Part shown: piece by piece, positions 1 to 7,987 of the stretch
Numbering within the stretch: position 1 is the stretch's first letter
How the letters are laid out: each line of letters begins with the position of its first letter
DNA from: Collinsella sp. AM18-10
GTDB lineage: Bacteria; Actinomycetota; Coriobacteriia; Coriobacteriales; Coriobacteriaceae
NCBI RefSeq assembly: GCF_003471585.1
Contig: NZ_QRJO01000018.1
Location: 2,235 to 39,146, forward strand
Direction: 5' to 3'
Length of the DNA: 36,912 bases
Translations under genes and position numbers: made by a program
The notes under the pieces: generated by a model
The model's input: only the letters and a program-made list of their open reading frames with translations
Databases searched by the model: none
Told to the model about the DNA's origin: nothing

Positions 1-508
1 TGAGCAGGCGCAGGCCGAAGCAGTCGGCGAGGTAGTAGCCCTTCTCACAGCCGCCCGAACCATGGTCAGAAGCCATGGCGACGCAGTTCTCGGCGCCGAC
101 AGCCTGGCCGATGGGGCCCTCGGGCTTGGTCATGGCGTAGACGCGCACGCCCATGCCCTTCATCTTCTTGACGGCCTCGAGGACCTCGGGGGTGGTTCCG
201 GACTCGGAGGCGGTGAGCACGACGGACTTCTCGGTCATGCGCTTGTGGCCGGAGACGTTCCACTCGGCGGCGTGGATCAGGTAGACCTCGAGGTCGCGGT
301 CGCCGAACTTGTTCATGAGGTACTCGAGCTGCATGAGCTCGTCCCAGGTGCCGCCGACGCCCATCAGGAACACGGCGTCGTAGCCCTCGTCGGCGACCTT
401 GTCGGCGAGCGCGGTCATCTTCTTGCCGGTCTCGTAGAGCGCCTTGCCGTCCTCGAGATAGCCCTCCTGGTCGAAATGCATGATCTCGATCTTCTCGGTT
501 TCCTTCAT
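1..508 (-). CDS. SIS-domain sugar-phosphate isomerase/deglycase, 3' end missing
   Basis: The frame opens at an ATG at 508 and runs without a stop through the left edge, so only the first 169 residues are visible. An AAAGGAGAG ribosome binding site lies just upstream. The protein begins MKETEKIEIMHFDQEGY and contains a SIS fold: a glycine-rich FLMGVGGTWDE segment near residues 48-58 and a TASESGTTPEV segment near 100-110, the phosphosugar-binding Ser/Thr loop typical of the family. SIS proteins of this kind include fructoselysine/glucoselysine-6-phosphate deglycases (FrlB/GfrF) and aldose-ketose isomerases; the substrate cannot be read from the sequence. It lies 60 nt downstream of a second SIS gene on the same strand and is probably in its operon. 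The family is clear; the specific function is not. Confidence 0.85.
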   Translation of the reverse strand, partial: MKETEKIEIMHFDQEGYLEDGKALYETGKKMTALADKVADEGYDAVFLMGVGGTWDELMQLEYLMNKFGDRDLEVYLIHAAEWNVSGHKRMTEKSVVLTASESGTTPEVLEAVKKMKGMGVRVYAMTKPEGPIGQAVGAENCVAMASDHGSGGCEKGYYLADCFGLRLL

Positions 509-568
509 TTGTCTCTCCTTTCTGGGGTTGTTTCCACATCCCCCATGCCAACGGGCATCAAAACCCGC

Positions 569-1684
569 TTACATTCCGTAACACTCGGCCGCTTTGGCCT
601 TAAGCGCATTGACTGACTCTTCGTAGCCCTCTGCCTTGACCTCCATTTGCTTGGAGACGGCATCAAGATACGGGTGCACGTCCCATGACTTCAGACGCTC
701 GGCTATCATGGCCGCAATCGTCTGGAAGAACACAAGATTGGGAATTGCGCTGAGCAGCGGAGCCACCTGAGGCACCGCAACCTCGTGAGCCCTACCCTTG
801 GGATGGGCCGTGAGCAGCACCGTTTTTGTCGTAACGTTCGATAGCGCATCAGCGATATTCGCAAGACGCTCCGACCCCTGCGGATCGTCGACGATAAACA
901 CCAGATAGCCCGGAACGATCTGCATCTCGGGACCGTGGACGAACTCCTCGCCTTCGTGATGCATGGCAGGAATCTTGATGGTCTCGCTCAGCTTGAGGGC
1001 CGCCTCTTCGGCAGCGCCATAGTTGGGGCCGTTGCCGACGACCATGGCGGGCGTGTGCTCAGAAAGCTCGAGCATGTGGTCTTGGACATATGCCTCGGCG
1101 GTCTTGCACATCACGGCATTGGCCTGGATGGCCTCGCGCAGGTCGTCAAGACGCTGGGCAACGCCCTTGGCGTCAATCGTTCCGCGCGCCTGACCGCCGT
1201 AAATACCAAAGAGCACCAGGTACTCAACGAGCACCTCGACGCCCAGAGTCACAAAGTCCACCGACTCGACGCCCACACCGTAGTCAAGAACGATGTCAGC
1301 GTGTTCCTTGATGGGTGCCTCGACGTTTGCCGTGAGCGCAACTGCAGCCATATCGTGTGCGCGCATGTAATCGAGCGCCGCAATCGTATTGGTCGAATAG
1401 CCACTCTGCGAAACGGCAATGTTGAGCGCATGCTGCGGATAGGTGTGTTCAAAATCAACGAAGGCCTCGGGCGTCACAACGGACACCTGCATTTGCAGGG
1501 CATCTTGCAGGTAATCGCGGGCGCAATCGGCGGCATGGCGCGACGAACCCGAAGCAACGATGCGCAGCGCGTCAAAAGAACCGGACTGGAAAATATCAAC
1601 GAGCTGCGCTACCAGCTCAGACGAACGCTCGAGGTTCTCCCCCATACGCACATGGGCAAGCTGAACGTAATCGAGCATCTTCAT
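569..1684 (-). CDS. double SIS-domain protein (GlmS-C/FrlB/AgaS-like)
   Basis: A 371-residue protein. I place the start at the ATG at 1684 (MKMLDYVQLAH), preceded by GAGGTGAG; an upstream in-frame start at 1723 has no such site. Two SIS modules are visible. The first has an IVASGSSRHAADCARDYL segment near residues 43-60 and an AVSQSGYSTNT loop near 91-101. The second has the MVVGNGPNYGAAEEAALKL segment and GEEFVHGPE near residue 245. The HGPE element is shared with GlmS isomerase domains and FrlB/AgaS-type amino-sugar or Amadori-product enzymes. With the SIS gene at 1-508 it forms a likely two-gene catabolic unit, with two GntR/UTRA regulators directly upstream on the same strand. Role inferred: deglycation or isomerisation/deamination of a phosphorylated amino-sugar or glycated amino acid. 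No transporter for it lies within the window. Confidence 0.85.
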   Translation of the reverse strand: MKMLDYVQLAHVRMGENLERSSELVAQLVDIFQSGSFDALRIVASGSSRHAADCARDYLQDALQMQVSVVTPEAFVDFEHTYPQHALNIAVSQSGYSTNTIAALDYMRAHDMAAVALTANVEAPIKEHADIVLDYGVGVESVDFVTLGVEVLVEYLVLFGIYGGQARGTIDAKGVAQRLDDLREAIQANAVMCKTAEAYVQDHMLELSEHTPAMVVGNGPNYGAAEEAALKLSETIKIPAMHHEGEEFVHGPEMQIVPGYLVFIVDDPQGSERLANIADALSNVTTKTVLLTAHPKGRAHEVAVPQVAPLLSAIPNLVFFQTIAAMIAERLKSWDVHPYLDAVSKQMEVKAEGYEESVNALKAKAAECYGM

Positions 1685-1712
1685 CGTCTCACCTCGTAAC
1701 AAATCATTAGTA

Positions 1713-1821
1713 TTTGATACCAATCACAGTTACAGGTTACGGCTTTTTGATACCTCTTTGTCGATTAATTTATCCCCATCGGCGAACGGTCGATTTTGAG
1801 CCCTGTAAGGTTGTATATACA
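1713..1821. promoter_or_regulatory. candidate operators upstream of the SIS operon
   Basis: Between the SIS gene start and the regulator stop are two direct copies of TTTGATACC (1713-1721 and 1746-1754, 33 nt apart, about three helical turns) and a perfect 10-bp palindrome TGTATATACA at 1812-1821. The palindrome resembles operators of GntR/UTRA repressors such as TreR. Both sit where repressors of the SIS operon would bind. Which of the two adjacent GntR proteins would use which site is unknown. Confidence 0.4.
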
Positions 1822-1876
1822 GCTGACCCAACGATCAAACTGGTTAGTTTCCCAGCCGTTATTCACAAAATACCAG

Positions 1877-2590
1877 CTAGTACGTATAGGTGTAGCCGCC
1901 CGTATCGCCACGATTGAAGGACTTTACATACTCGATAGCCTGACCGCTCGCGTCATAGCTCACGCATTCCAAAAGCAAAACAAGATCGCCCTGTTCCAGT
2001 CCAAGGAGGCCGGCATCTCGTGCGCCCAGCGCTTCGATATCGAGCTTTTCCTGTGCCATGACTGGCTTTCGGCCCAGCATCTCATAGGTCTCGTACAAAC
2101 TGAAGACCGACACGTCAATATCTTCGATGGTTGGGAACAGCAGGCAGGGAATCAGCGCCGTCTCAATCGATACGGGGCTACCGTTTATGCAGTTCAGGCG
2201 TCGAACGGAATAGAGCAGGTCGTCCTCGGCGATGCCAAACAGGTCGGCGTAATATGGCCCCGCATAACGCTTGGAACGCGCGAGAATACGGACGGACGGC
2301 TCGCCGCCCGAAGCACGGACCGATTCACGGAAACCGACCGTGCGTTCAAAAAAAGCAGGTACTTTCTGCGCCACAAAGGCACCTTTTCCCCGAACACGGC
2401 GAATCTGCCCGCGCCGAACCAGCTCATCGACAGCGCTTCGGATGGTCAAGCGTGTCGTACCAAATTCCTCGGCAAGGTCTTTTTCGGACGGAATCATGGA
2501 ACCCGTGGGATATATACTGCGCTCGATACGTTCCTCGATGCGGCGTCGAATGCGCATATAAACCGGGGTGGCATCTACTGTTTCAGCCAT
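1877..2590 (-). CDS. GntR-family transcriptional regulator with UTRA domain
   Basis: A 237-residue regulator starting at ATG 2590, with AGGTGA a few bases upstream. Residues 8-75 form a GntR winged helix: PVYMRIRRRIEERI, then PSEKDLAEEFGTTRLTIR and the wing RRVRGKGAFV. The remainder is a UTRA effector domain, seen in LLYSVRRLNCINGSPVSIE and the closing AIEYVKSFNRGD. UTRA domains bind small metabolites, often sugar phosphates, and release the protein from DNA. Its start overlaps the 3' end of the upstream GntR gene by 16 nt, so the two are probably translationally coupled. It lies just upstream of the SIS genes and is the most likely local regulator of them. The ligand is unknown. Confidence 0.93.
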   Translation of the reverse strand: MAETVDATPVYMRIRRRIEERIERSIYPTGSMIPSEKDLAEEFGTTRLTIRSAVDELVRRGQIRRVRGKGAFVAQKVPAFFERTVGFRESVRASGGEPSVRILARSKRYAGPYYADLFGIAEDDLLYSVRRLNCINGSPVSIETALIPCLLFPTIEDIDVSVFSLYETYEMLGRKPVMAQEKLDIEALGARDAGLLGLEQGDLVLLLECVSYDASGQAIEYVKSFNRGDTGGYTYTY

Positions 2591-3342
2591 TGTTCACCTG
2601 CCACGCTCCTCATGCCGTTCTCTTCGCCGTTATCGGCAAAGCGGAACTTTGTGGGCAAAATCACCGATTTGCAATGCTCCACAAAACGCATGTCCTTATC
2701 AAATTCGATCGAGCTCTCATAGAACACCGGCGTTCCCTCTTCTTGCTGGAGCAGCTCGGCCTCTTCGGCGTTCAAACGCGAGATGGAGATATGCTCACGT
2801 CCATGCTCAACACGCACGCCACCTTCTTTGAGCAAGACATCGTAAAGGCTCTCACACTCAAAATCGTGTTCGGGAAGCGATGGGCACAGGGACAGGTTAA
2901 CGTGAGCGGTCTCGATTGACGCCGGCTCGCCCTCAATAAGTCGAACGCGCTGCATGCGGAGCAAGGGAGCGCCTACAGCCACCCCAAGCTTGTCGGCAAG
3001 CGCCTCATCCGCCTCGATGGTCCCGGTGGAAACCAGACGAGAAGAGGGGTGCAGGCCGGCAGTCCGTACAGCATCGGAAAAGTTATACGTTTCCTGGAAG
3101 ATGTTCAACGGCTTGGGAGGACACACATACGTACCCGATCCGCGACGGCTCTCGAGCGTTCCACACGAGATGAGCCGCGTGATACCGGCACGCAACGCCG
3201 TACGCGAAACGCCAATCTCTTCGCACAGCACGCGCTCGGCCGGCAGGCGATCGCCGCCGGCAAGCTGATGGTGCTGGATATACCAAAGAATTCCCTCAAC
3301 AGCACGATCTTTGGGGGGAATTGCATAAGATTCGCCTGCCAT
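2575..3342 (-). CDS. GntR-family transcriptional regulator with UTRA domain (second of pair)
   Basis: A 255-residue regulator starting at ATG 3342, with GAGGAG 8 nt upstream. The N-terminal winged helix includes LPAERVLCEEIGVSRTALRA and the wing SRRGSGTYV near residue 70. A UTRA domain follows (LLRMQRVRLIEGEPASIETAHV, later FVEHCKSVILPTKFRF). It overlaps the downstream GntR gene by 16 nt. The two proteins clearly differ in sequence, so this is a pair of paralogous sensors rather than a recent duplication. Two overlapping GntR/UTRA genes beside one catabolic cluster suggest response to two ligands, or a heteromeric or cascade arrangement; that is inference. Confidence 0.92.
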   Translation of the reverse strand: MAGESYAIPPKDRAVEGILWYIQHHQLAGGDRLPAERVLCEEIGVSRTALRAGITRLISCGTLESRRGSGTYVCPPKPLNIFQETYNFSDAVRTAGLHPSSRLVSTGTIEADEALADKLGVAVGAPLLRMQRVRLIEGEPASIETAHVNLSLCPSLPEHDFECESLYDVLLKEGGVRVEHGREHISISRLNAEEAELLQQEEGTPVFYESSIEFDKDMRFVEHCKSVILPTKFRFADNGEENGMRSVAGEQWLKQ

Positions 3343-3380
3343 TGCACAGACTCCTCATTCAGACACGTATGCCGCCAAAA

Positions 3381-3869
3381 TTAGGCCAGCCCTCCCATGG
3401 CATCAAATTCGGCCTTGATCTTCTCGGCGACATTCCGATACGACTTATATAGACTTGAATCGCGTTTGACCTCGTCGGTCATAACGGGAATCTCTAATTT
3501 GGAAACCTCGTCTTTTCCCGTCTGAACCGCCACAACAACGCCCATACCAAGACACATATTACGCTTGGCAGCGTTTATTTTCGCCGCCTTGGCAGGATTT
3601 GCCAGGATACGCTGGGCAAATTCCTGTTTAGAGACCGCTTCATCGGCCTCCGGATCGCCCGCCTCGGCCACTTCGCACTGCAACACGTCCGCATAGTCAA
3701 AAATCTTCGGCTCGCCGCCGCGCTGATGCACGGCCCACTTGCGGCGCGTGGCATCCTGATAGATAGCCGGCAAAAATGTAAACCGCGGCGGGTCCAAAAT
3801 CGTATCCGTGATGGTAAACACATCGGGATCAAAGGCATCCTGCGGGTTTTTCTTCTTGAACAGCCCCAT
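3381..3869 (-). CDS. conserved hypothetical small cytoplasmic protein
   Basis: I choose the ATG at 3869 (MGLFKKKNPQDAFDPD) because GGGAGG lies upstream; an in-frame ATG at 3902 lacks a site. The product is 162 residues with no signal peptide and no obvious membrane span. It opens with a basic MGLFKKK tail, then a segment resembling a small beta domain (FTFLPAIYQDATRRKWAVHQRG, KIFDYADVLQCEV), a Lys/Ala-rich helix near residues 85-105 and a short hydrophobic stretch MCLGMGVVVAV. The KIFDYADVLQ and LEIPVMTDEV elements weakly recall the C-terminal domain of DUF4428-type proteins. I do not recognise a function. It ends 38 nt before the GntR pair and could be co-transcribed with it. Confidence 0.75.
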   Translation of the reverse strand: MGLFKKKNPQDAFDPDVFTITDTILDPPRFTFLPAIYQDATRRKWAVHQRGGEPKIFDYADVLQCEVAEAGDPEADEAVSKQEFAQRILANPAKAAKINAAKRNMCLGMGVVVAVQTGKDEVSKLEIPVMTDEVKRDSSLYKSYRNVAEKIKAEFDAMGGLA

Positions 3870-3990
3870 ATCAGCCTCCCGTACTAGCATTAAACAACTC
3901 AAGCTGAATATAGCACCAATTTCAAGCCGCCGCCTTACCCTATCGGTGCGCGGCGTCTATAGCTCGCCCAGCGGAAGAGTTCACGGACGA

Positions 3991-4063
3991 GGGCCGGGGT
4001 GCCTGCCTTGTTTTGAGAAGTGGGCTCCGCGAACTTCTCAAAACAAGGCAGGCACCCCGGCCC
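3991..4063. repeat. 31-bp perfect inverted repeat with 11-nt loop
   Basis: Bases 3991-4021 are exactly complementary to 4033-4063, with an 11-nt loop (GGGCTCCGCGA). The outer half is GC-rich (GGGCCGGGGTGCCTGCC) and the inner half mixed (TTGTTTTGAGAAGT). No T-run follows on either strand, so it is not a classical intrinsic terminator. It lies between a minus-strand hypothetical gene and the 3' end of a minus-strand LacI gene. It resembles the outer arms of the nested-palindrome repeats in this window but lacks their core. Confidence 0.85.
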
Positions 4064-4117
4064 CGCCGGCAAATAGCGGACACTCCGCATGCAATCTATG
4101 CAAACAAACAAGTACGC

Positions 4118-5146
4118 TTAGCTACATTCGGTAAGATCGAGCACGCTGCCCTTCACGATAAGCGCCGGCTCCAGAACGACTTCTTCGGCACGCCTACCGC
4201 CCCTACCGGCAAGACGCTTGGACATGCAGCCAAAAGCATGCTCCGCAAGGACACCAGGATCCTGCTCAATGGCGGTCAGCGCCGGCTCAAAGAGAACGTC
4301 GGCCGCCGAGTTGTCATAGCTTACGACCGAAATATCGCCCGGAATGCTCTTCCCCATCTCGTGCAGGCGCTTGAGCAAACCAAGGGCAATGTTATCCGAG
4401 CTTGCGAACACGGCGGTGGCATCAGTTGCGAGCACCGCCTCCGAGGCCTCGTATGCACTCGGAATGTAGTACTCGCTCTCAAACTCCAAGCGTGCGTCGA
4501 TAGGCAGGCCAACCTCGCGCAGCGCGCGCTCATAGCCGGCAAGTCGCTTACGCCCCGTATTGGAACGGCGCGCGTTAACCAAGCAGGCAATGCGACGGTG
4601 GCCCTGCTCGATCAGATAGCGGGTGGCCATGTAGCCGCCCATCTCGTGATCGAACATCACCTTGTCGCACTCGAGTCCCTCAATGGCACGGTCGACCATT
4701 ACGGCCGGGATGGGCAGGTGGCTGACTTCTTCGCGCAGGGCGCGGTCGTCGGAGAACTCGTCGCCCACGACCAGGAAGACGCCATCGACGCCGCGCGTCA
4801 CCAGCTGGCGCAGCAGCTCCAGATCGTCATCGGCGCTTCCGCCCGAGCTGGTAATGAAGAGCGCATAGCCGTCCTCGCGGCAGCGCTTTTCCAGGCTACC
4901 GGCGAGCGAGGCAAAAAAGCGGCTCTCGATGTTAGGGACGATAAGGCCCAGCGTGCGCGACTCGCGCATGACCAGACTACGCGCAATCTGGTTAGGAACA
5001 TAGTGGTTGCGCGCCGCGACCTCCTTGATGAGCTTGCGGTTTTCTTCCGAGATGCGACAGGGCCGATTATTGAGCACAAGCGAGACCGACGAGGGGGAAA
5101 GCCCCACCTCCTGGGCGATCTGCTTGAGGGTGACTTTGTTGGCCAT
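4118..5146 (-). CDS. LacI-family transcriptional regulator
   Basis: A 342-residue protein starting at ATG 5146, with AAGGAGCGAG immediately upstream. Residues 1-55 hold the LacI helix-turn-helix (VTLKQIAQEVGLSPSSVSLVL) and hinge helix (YVPNQIARSLV). The rest is a periplasmic-binding-protein-like ligand domain: TLGLIVPNIESRFFASLAGS near residues 65-85, GVDGVFLVVG, AVMVDR, GHRRIACLVN, AVFASSDNIALGLL and DISVVSYDNS. Such proteins repress sugar genes and are released by sugars or sugar phosphates. The gene stands alone, divergent from murB, so its target is not shown by context. A LacI-like site near its own start suggests autoregulation. Confidence 0.95.
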   Translation of the reverse strand: MANKVTLKQIAQEVGLSPSSVSLVLNNRPCRISEENRKLIKEVAARNHYVPNQIARSLVMRESRTLGLIVPNIESRFFASLAGSLEKRCREDGYALFITSSGGSADDDLELLRQLVTRGVDGVFLVVGDEFSDDRALREEVSHLPIPAVMVDRAIEGLECDKVMFDHEMGGYMATRYLIEQGHRRIACLVNARRSNTGRKRLAGYERALREVGLPIDARLEFESEYYIPSAYEASEAVLATDATAVFASSDNIALGLLKRLHEMGKSIPGDISVVSYDNSAADVLFEPALTAIEQDPGVLAEHAFGCMSKRLAGRGGRRAEEVVLEPALIVKGSVLDLTECS

Positions 5147-5162
5147 CTCGCTCCTTCCGGGT

Positions 5163-5187
5163 TTACGCGCAATCTCTTGAAAGTATA
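5163..5187 (-). promoter_or_regulatory. candidate -10 box and LacI-type operator of the LacI gene
   Basis: On the minus strand a TATACT -10 hexamer (5187-5182) is followed by TTGCGCGTAA (5172-5163), a near-palindrome with the central CG and TT..AA ends typical of LacI-family operators. It would cover the start of the transcript, consistent with autorepression. No good -35 box is visible. Confidence 0.4.
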
Positions 5188-5280
5188 GCGACTACCCCTC
5201 TACCTCGGTGATAAACACTTTACCAATCCGGTAGACGGCTGTTTTATCGCCGCCAGCGCACCAAATCCGTCCGGGTGGGG

Positions 5281-5286
5281 TATATT
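5281..5286 (+). promoter_or_regulatory. candidate -10 box of murB
   Basis: TATATT lies 44 nt upstream of the chosen murB start. It makes a start at the in-frame TTG at 5285 unlikely, because that codon overlaps the hexamer. No convincing -35 element is seen. Confidence 0.35.
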
Positions 5287-5329
5287 GCAATCGATTGATG
5301 ACAACGACCACCAAAAGGCGGATATTCGT

Positions 5330-6292
5330 ATGCACGAGAACGACTTTTTTAACGAGGACCTGCTCTGCGCGCTCGCTGGCGTTGCCGGCGAGGACAACGT
5401 GCTGATGAGCGAGCCCATGCGCGAGCACACCACGTTTAAGATCGGCGGCCCGGCCGATGTCTTTGTCACGCCCGATACCGAGCAGGGACTCGTCGCCACG
5501 CTTGACACCTGCTATCGTTGCGATCTGCCGCTCACCATCGTGGGCAACGGCTCCGACCTGCTCGTCGGCGACAAGGGTATCCGCGGCGTCGTCGTGGCGT
5601 TGGGCGAAGGCCTCTCCGACATTACGGTCGACGGTACGCACGTCACGGCGGCGGCCGGCGCCTTGCTTTCCGATGTCGCCGCGGCGGCAGCCGAGGCCGG
5701 TCTCACCGGCATGGAGCCCATCTCGGGCATCCCCGGATCGGTCGGCGGCGCCTGCTACATGAACGCCGGAGCTTACGGCGCCTGCATGGCCGATGTGCTG
5801 GAGTCCGTGCGCGTCTATAAGCCCGCACGCATGCTCGACGACGGCACCCGCGGTAGCGGCAGCATTATCGAGTTCGATGTCGATGAGCTCAACCTGGGCT
5901 ATCGCAAGAGCCGCATTGCCGACGACGGTTTCATCGTGCTTTCGGCCACTTTCAATCTCGCCCCGGGCAACGCCGCGATGATCAAGGCCGACATGGACGA
6001 CTACCGCCAACGCCGCGAGGACAAGCAGCCGCTCGACATGCCGAGCGCCGGTTCCACCTTCAAGCGCCCCGAGGGCCACTTTGCCGGCAAGCTCATCATG
6101 GACGCCGGTCTGCGCGGCCACGCCGTCGGCGGCGCCCAGGTGAGCGAAAAACACTGCGGCTTCATCGTCAACGCCGACCACGCCACCGCCGCCGACGTCG
6201 ACGAACTCATCCGCGACATCCAAGCCAAAGTCAAAGAGCAGTTCGACGTAGACCTAGAACCCGAAGTCCACCGAGTAGGCGAATTCCTATAA
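5330..6292 (+). CDS. murB: UDP-N-acetylenolpyruvoylglucosamine reductase MurB
   Basis: MurB reduces UDP-GlcNAc-enolpyruvate to UDP-MurNAc with NADPH and FAD, the second committed step of peptidoglycan synthesis in the cytosol. I choose the ATG at 5330 (MHENDFFNEDLL) because AAAAGGCGG lies 6-8 nt upstream; an in-frame TTG at 5285 overlaps a likely -10 box. The 320-residue product shows the FAD-binding PCMH elements (HTTFKIGGPADVF, VGNGSDLLV near residue 71, SGIPGSVGGACYMNAGAYG near 133-150). It also has the type II MurB C-terminus: SAGSTFKRPEG with the proton-donor Ser near residue 241, LRGHAVGGAQVSEKHCGFIVN and a terminal EPEVHRVGEF with the conserved Glu. It is monocistronic and followed by a hairpin terminator. 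Confidence 0.97.
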   Translation: MHENDFFNEDLLCALAGVAGEDNVLMSEPMREHTTFKIGGPADVFVTPDTEQGLVATLDTCYRCDLPLTIVGNGSDLLVGDKGIRGVVVALGEGLSDITVDGTHVTAAAGALLSDVAAAAAEAGLTGMEPISGIPGSVGGACYMNAGAYGACMADVLESVRVYKPARMLDDGTRGSGSIIEFDVDELNLGYRKSRIADDGFIVLSATFNLAPGNAAMIKADMDDYRQRREDKQPLDMPSAGSTFKRPEGHFAGKLIMDAGLRGHAVGGAQVSEKHCGFIVNADHATAADVDELIRDIQAKVKEQFDVDLEPEVHRVGEFL

Positions 6293-6295
6293 AAA

Positions 6296-6317
6296 GAAGG
6301 CCCCGAAAGGGGCCTTC
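6296..6317. terminator. intrinsic terminator after murB
   Basis: A 9-bp stem (GAAGGCCCC / GGGGCCTTC) with a GAAA tetraloop begins 4 nt after the murB stop. The T-run is stronger on the minus strand (TTCTTTTTAT) than on the plus strand, so it may also stop transcripts from the convergent minus-strand gene. Confidence 0.8.
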
Positions 6318-6369
6318 GCCATCTTTATATCAGACAACCAGTCCGGTGAGTCGCGCTCAGGACCCAAAA

Positions 6370-6505
6370 GGGCCGCGTGCCCGCCCGCAATATATTTGAT
6401 TGATCGCGAGTTCCGCACGCAAAGAAGGCCACTTAATGTGGCCTTCGTCTTGCGCAGGACTGCCCGAGCAGGCAATCAAATATATTGCGGGCGGGCACGC
6501 GGCCC
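6370..6505 (+). repeat. nested-palindrome repeat, copy 1
   Basis: The outer arms 6370-6402 and 6473-6505 are a perfect 33-bp inverted repeat, GC-rich distally and AT-rich (AATATATTTGATTG) proximally. They enclose a 70-nt core (6403-6472) that starts ATCGCGAGTTCCGCACG and contains its own hairpin GAAGGCCAC-TTAAT-GTGGCCTTC. The same core recurs at 24745, 29536 (reversed) and 29826, but the arms of each copy are different sequences. It lies between the convergent murB and CHAP-like genes. Confidence 0.9.
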
Positions 6506-6513
6506 AGTCGGCT

Positions 6514-7719
6514 TTACGACAACGCAATACCGCCGAGCCAGCCCCAGCGCACGCCAGAGCCAGTACCGTAGAACCGAATAAACGCATCAAGTGACTTAGA
6601 CGTAATGGAGCCCTCATTGCTCATAACGATGCCGCCGCCAACATAGATGCCCACGTGTCCGTACAGCAGACCCGGCGTACCGGTGCCACTGTGCGACGAG
6701 TCGGCCACGATCATGCCCACCTGCAGCGCCGAACGATCGGAGCTGTAGCACCAGGCGTTAAACATGTCGCACGCGTTGCCGCCAAAGTAGCCCACGCCGG
6801 CGTTGCGGAATACGTTGGTAACCCAAGCGGCGCACCAGTTCAGGCCAGGCGAAGGGGTGGAGTAGCATGCGTTGACGACGGCCTGCTGCTTGCCCGAGCC
6901 GGCATTCTGCTGCGGAGTTCCGGGCGCATACGATCCACCGCCCGAGCTCGAACCACCCGAGTAGGAATTGTTCTTGTTCGCGGCGGCCGCGGCAGCGGCG
7001 GCCTTCCTGGCAGCCTCCTCGGCCTGGGCGGCAGCGAGGATCTCGGAATCACGCTGAGCCATGAGCTCCTTGACGTCGTCGGAAAGACCGTTCAGCACGG
7101 TCTGGACCTCTTGCTGCTTGGCCTGCATATCCTGCATCTGAGCCGTCTGCTGATCCTTGAGTTTCTCCAGGTCAGCCTTTTGTGCTTCGAGCTCGGTCTT
7201 CTGTGCGTCGAGCTCGGCCTGAATCGTCTGGATGTCCTCGATGGCATCGCGGTCGCTCTTGTTGATCTTCTCAACGTAATGCGCGTTGGCAACGAGCTCC
7301 TCAAACGAGCCAGAGGCCAGCAGCAGCGACAGGATGTTCGTGCCACCGGACTTGTAGCTGGCGGCCACGCGATCGGAAAGGTCGTTACGCTTCTTCTTGA
7401 GCTCGGCCTTCTTTTCATCGATCTGGGCCTGTGTGTCGTCAATCTTGCCCTGGACATTCTCAATGTCGTTGAGGGTCTGGGCATTCTTGTTGGCCAGCGC
7501 CGCATACTCATTTGCGATGCTGTCGAGCTGGGCCTGAACCTCGTCGAGTTGGGCCTGGGCGGCATTCAGTTTGTCGGTGGTTTCTTGGCTGGCCTCAGCC
7601 GCATGGGCGCGGGCGGGCAGGCCAAAAAGAACAGCCGCGGAGGCGGCGCCGAAAAGAGCCTTAAGGGCAGTGCGGCGCGAAAGCTCCTGCGTAAAGATGG
7701 AATCGTTGTTTGGTGACAT
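6514..7719 (-). CDS. secreted coiled-coil peptidoglycan hydrolase with CHAP/NlpC-like domain
   Basis: A 401-residue protein starting at ATG 7719, with CGGAG upstream. The N-terminus has a twin-arginine-like motif (SRRTALK, residues 14-20), a hydrophobic core and an ARAHA cleavage site near residue 40, so it is exported, perhaps by Tat. Residues 45-245 are a long coiled coil rich in Gln, Asp, Lys and Ala, as in PcsB/CwlO-type cell-separation hydrolases, with a conserved-looking ASYKSGGTNILSLLLASGSFEEL segment. A Gly/Ser linker follows. The C-terminal 120 residues carry a putative catalytic Cys in LNWCAAWVTNVF (about residue 296) and His in YGHVGIYVGGG (about 356), the CHAP/NlpC-P60 dyad. It is expected to cleave peptidoglycan cross-links at the septum. 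It is transcribed alone. Confidence 0.88.
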   Translation of the reverse strand: MSPNNDSIFTQELSRRTALKALFGAASAAVLFGLPARAHAAEASQETTDKLNAAQAQLDEVQAQLDSIANEYAALANKNAQTLNDIENVQGKIDDTQAQIDEKKAELKKKRNDLSDRVAASYKSGGTNILSLLLASGSFEELVANAHYVEKINKSDRDAIEDIQTIQAELDAQKTELEAQKADLEKLKDQQTAQMQDMQAKQQEVQTVLNGLSDDVKELMAQRDSEILAAAQAEEAARKAAAAAAAANKNNSYSGGSSSGGGSYAPGTPQQNAGSGKQQAVVNACYSTPSPGLNWCAAWVTNVFRNAGVGYFGGNACDMFNAWCYSSDRSALQVGMIVADSSHSGTGTPGLLYGHVGIYVGGGIVMSNEGSITSKSLDAFIRFYGTGSGVRWGWLGGIALS

Positions 7720-7987
7720 ATGTACTCCGTTACATGTTTATTTATATGTCGCTCAACTCAAACATATTAACGCACATCGCGCTTGTCCCAACTATTTCCA
7801 CGAACGGCTGGAAAAGCATGGTCAGCGGCTCGCAAATACGTCCCACACCAAAGGTAAGGATTATGCAAATGACACCCTATGAGTACGTTAACATCAATCC
7901 TCTGGTTTTCCTGCCCCGCGTGTTTTGGGCGCCCCCAGCTGCGCTATACTCCCCTCAAGAAGTGTTCCTGATTCGATAGGAGACTAC
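7720..7987. other. divergent intergenic region
   Basis: This 268-nt stretch separates the CHAP-like gene (minus) from galE (plus). It holds a candidate -10 box for galE at 7945-7950 and a TTTCC..GGAAA imperfect dyad near 7795-7815. An 89-codon plus-strand frame from 7710 has no ribosome binding site and is not credible. Nothing else is seen. Confidence 0.5.
7945..7950 (+). promoter_or_regulatory. candidate -10 box of galE
   Basis: TATACT lies 37 nt upstream of the galE ATG. The region 16 nt further upstream is TTTTGG, a poor -35 element. Confidence 0.4.

Noticed and set aside
1796..2722. A 308-codon plus-strand frame across the GntR genes
   Set aside because: It is antisense to a gene with a clear winged helix and UTRA domain and has no ribosome binding site.
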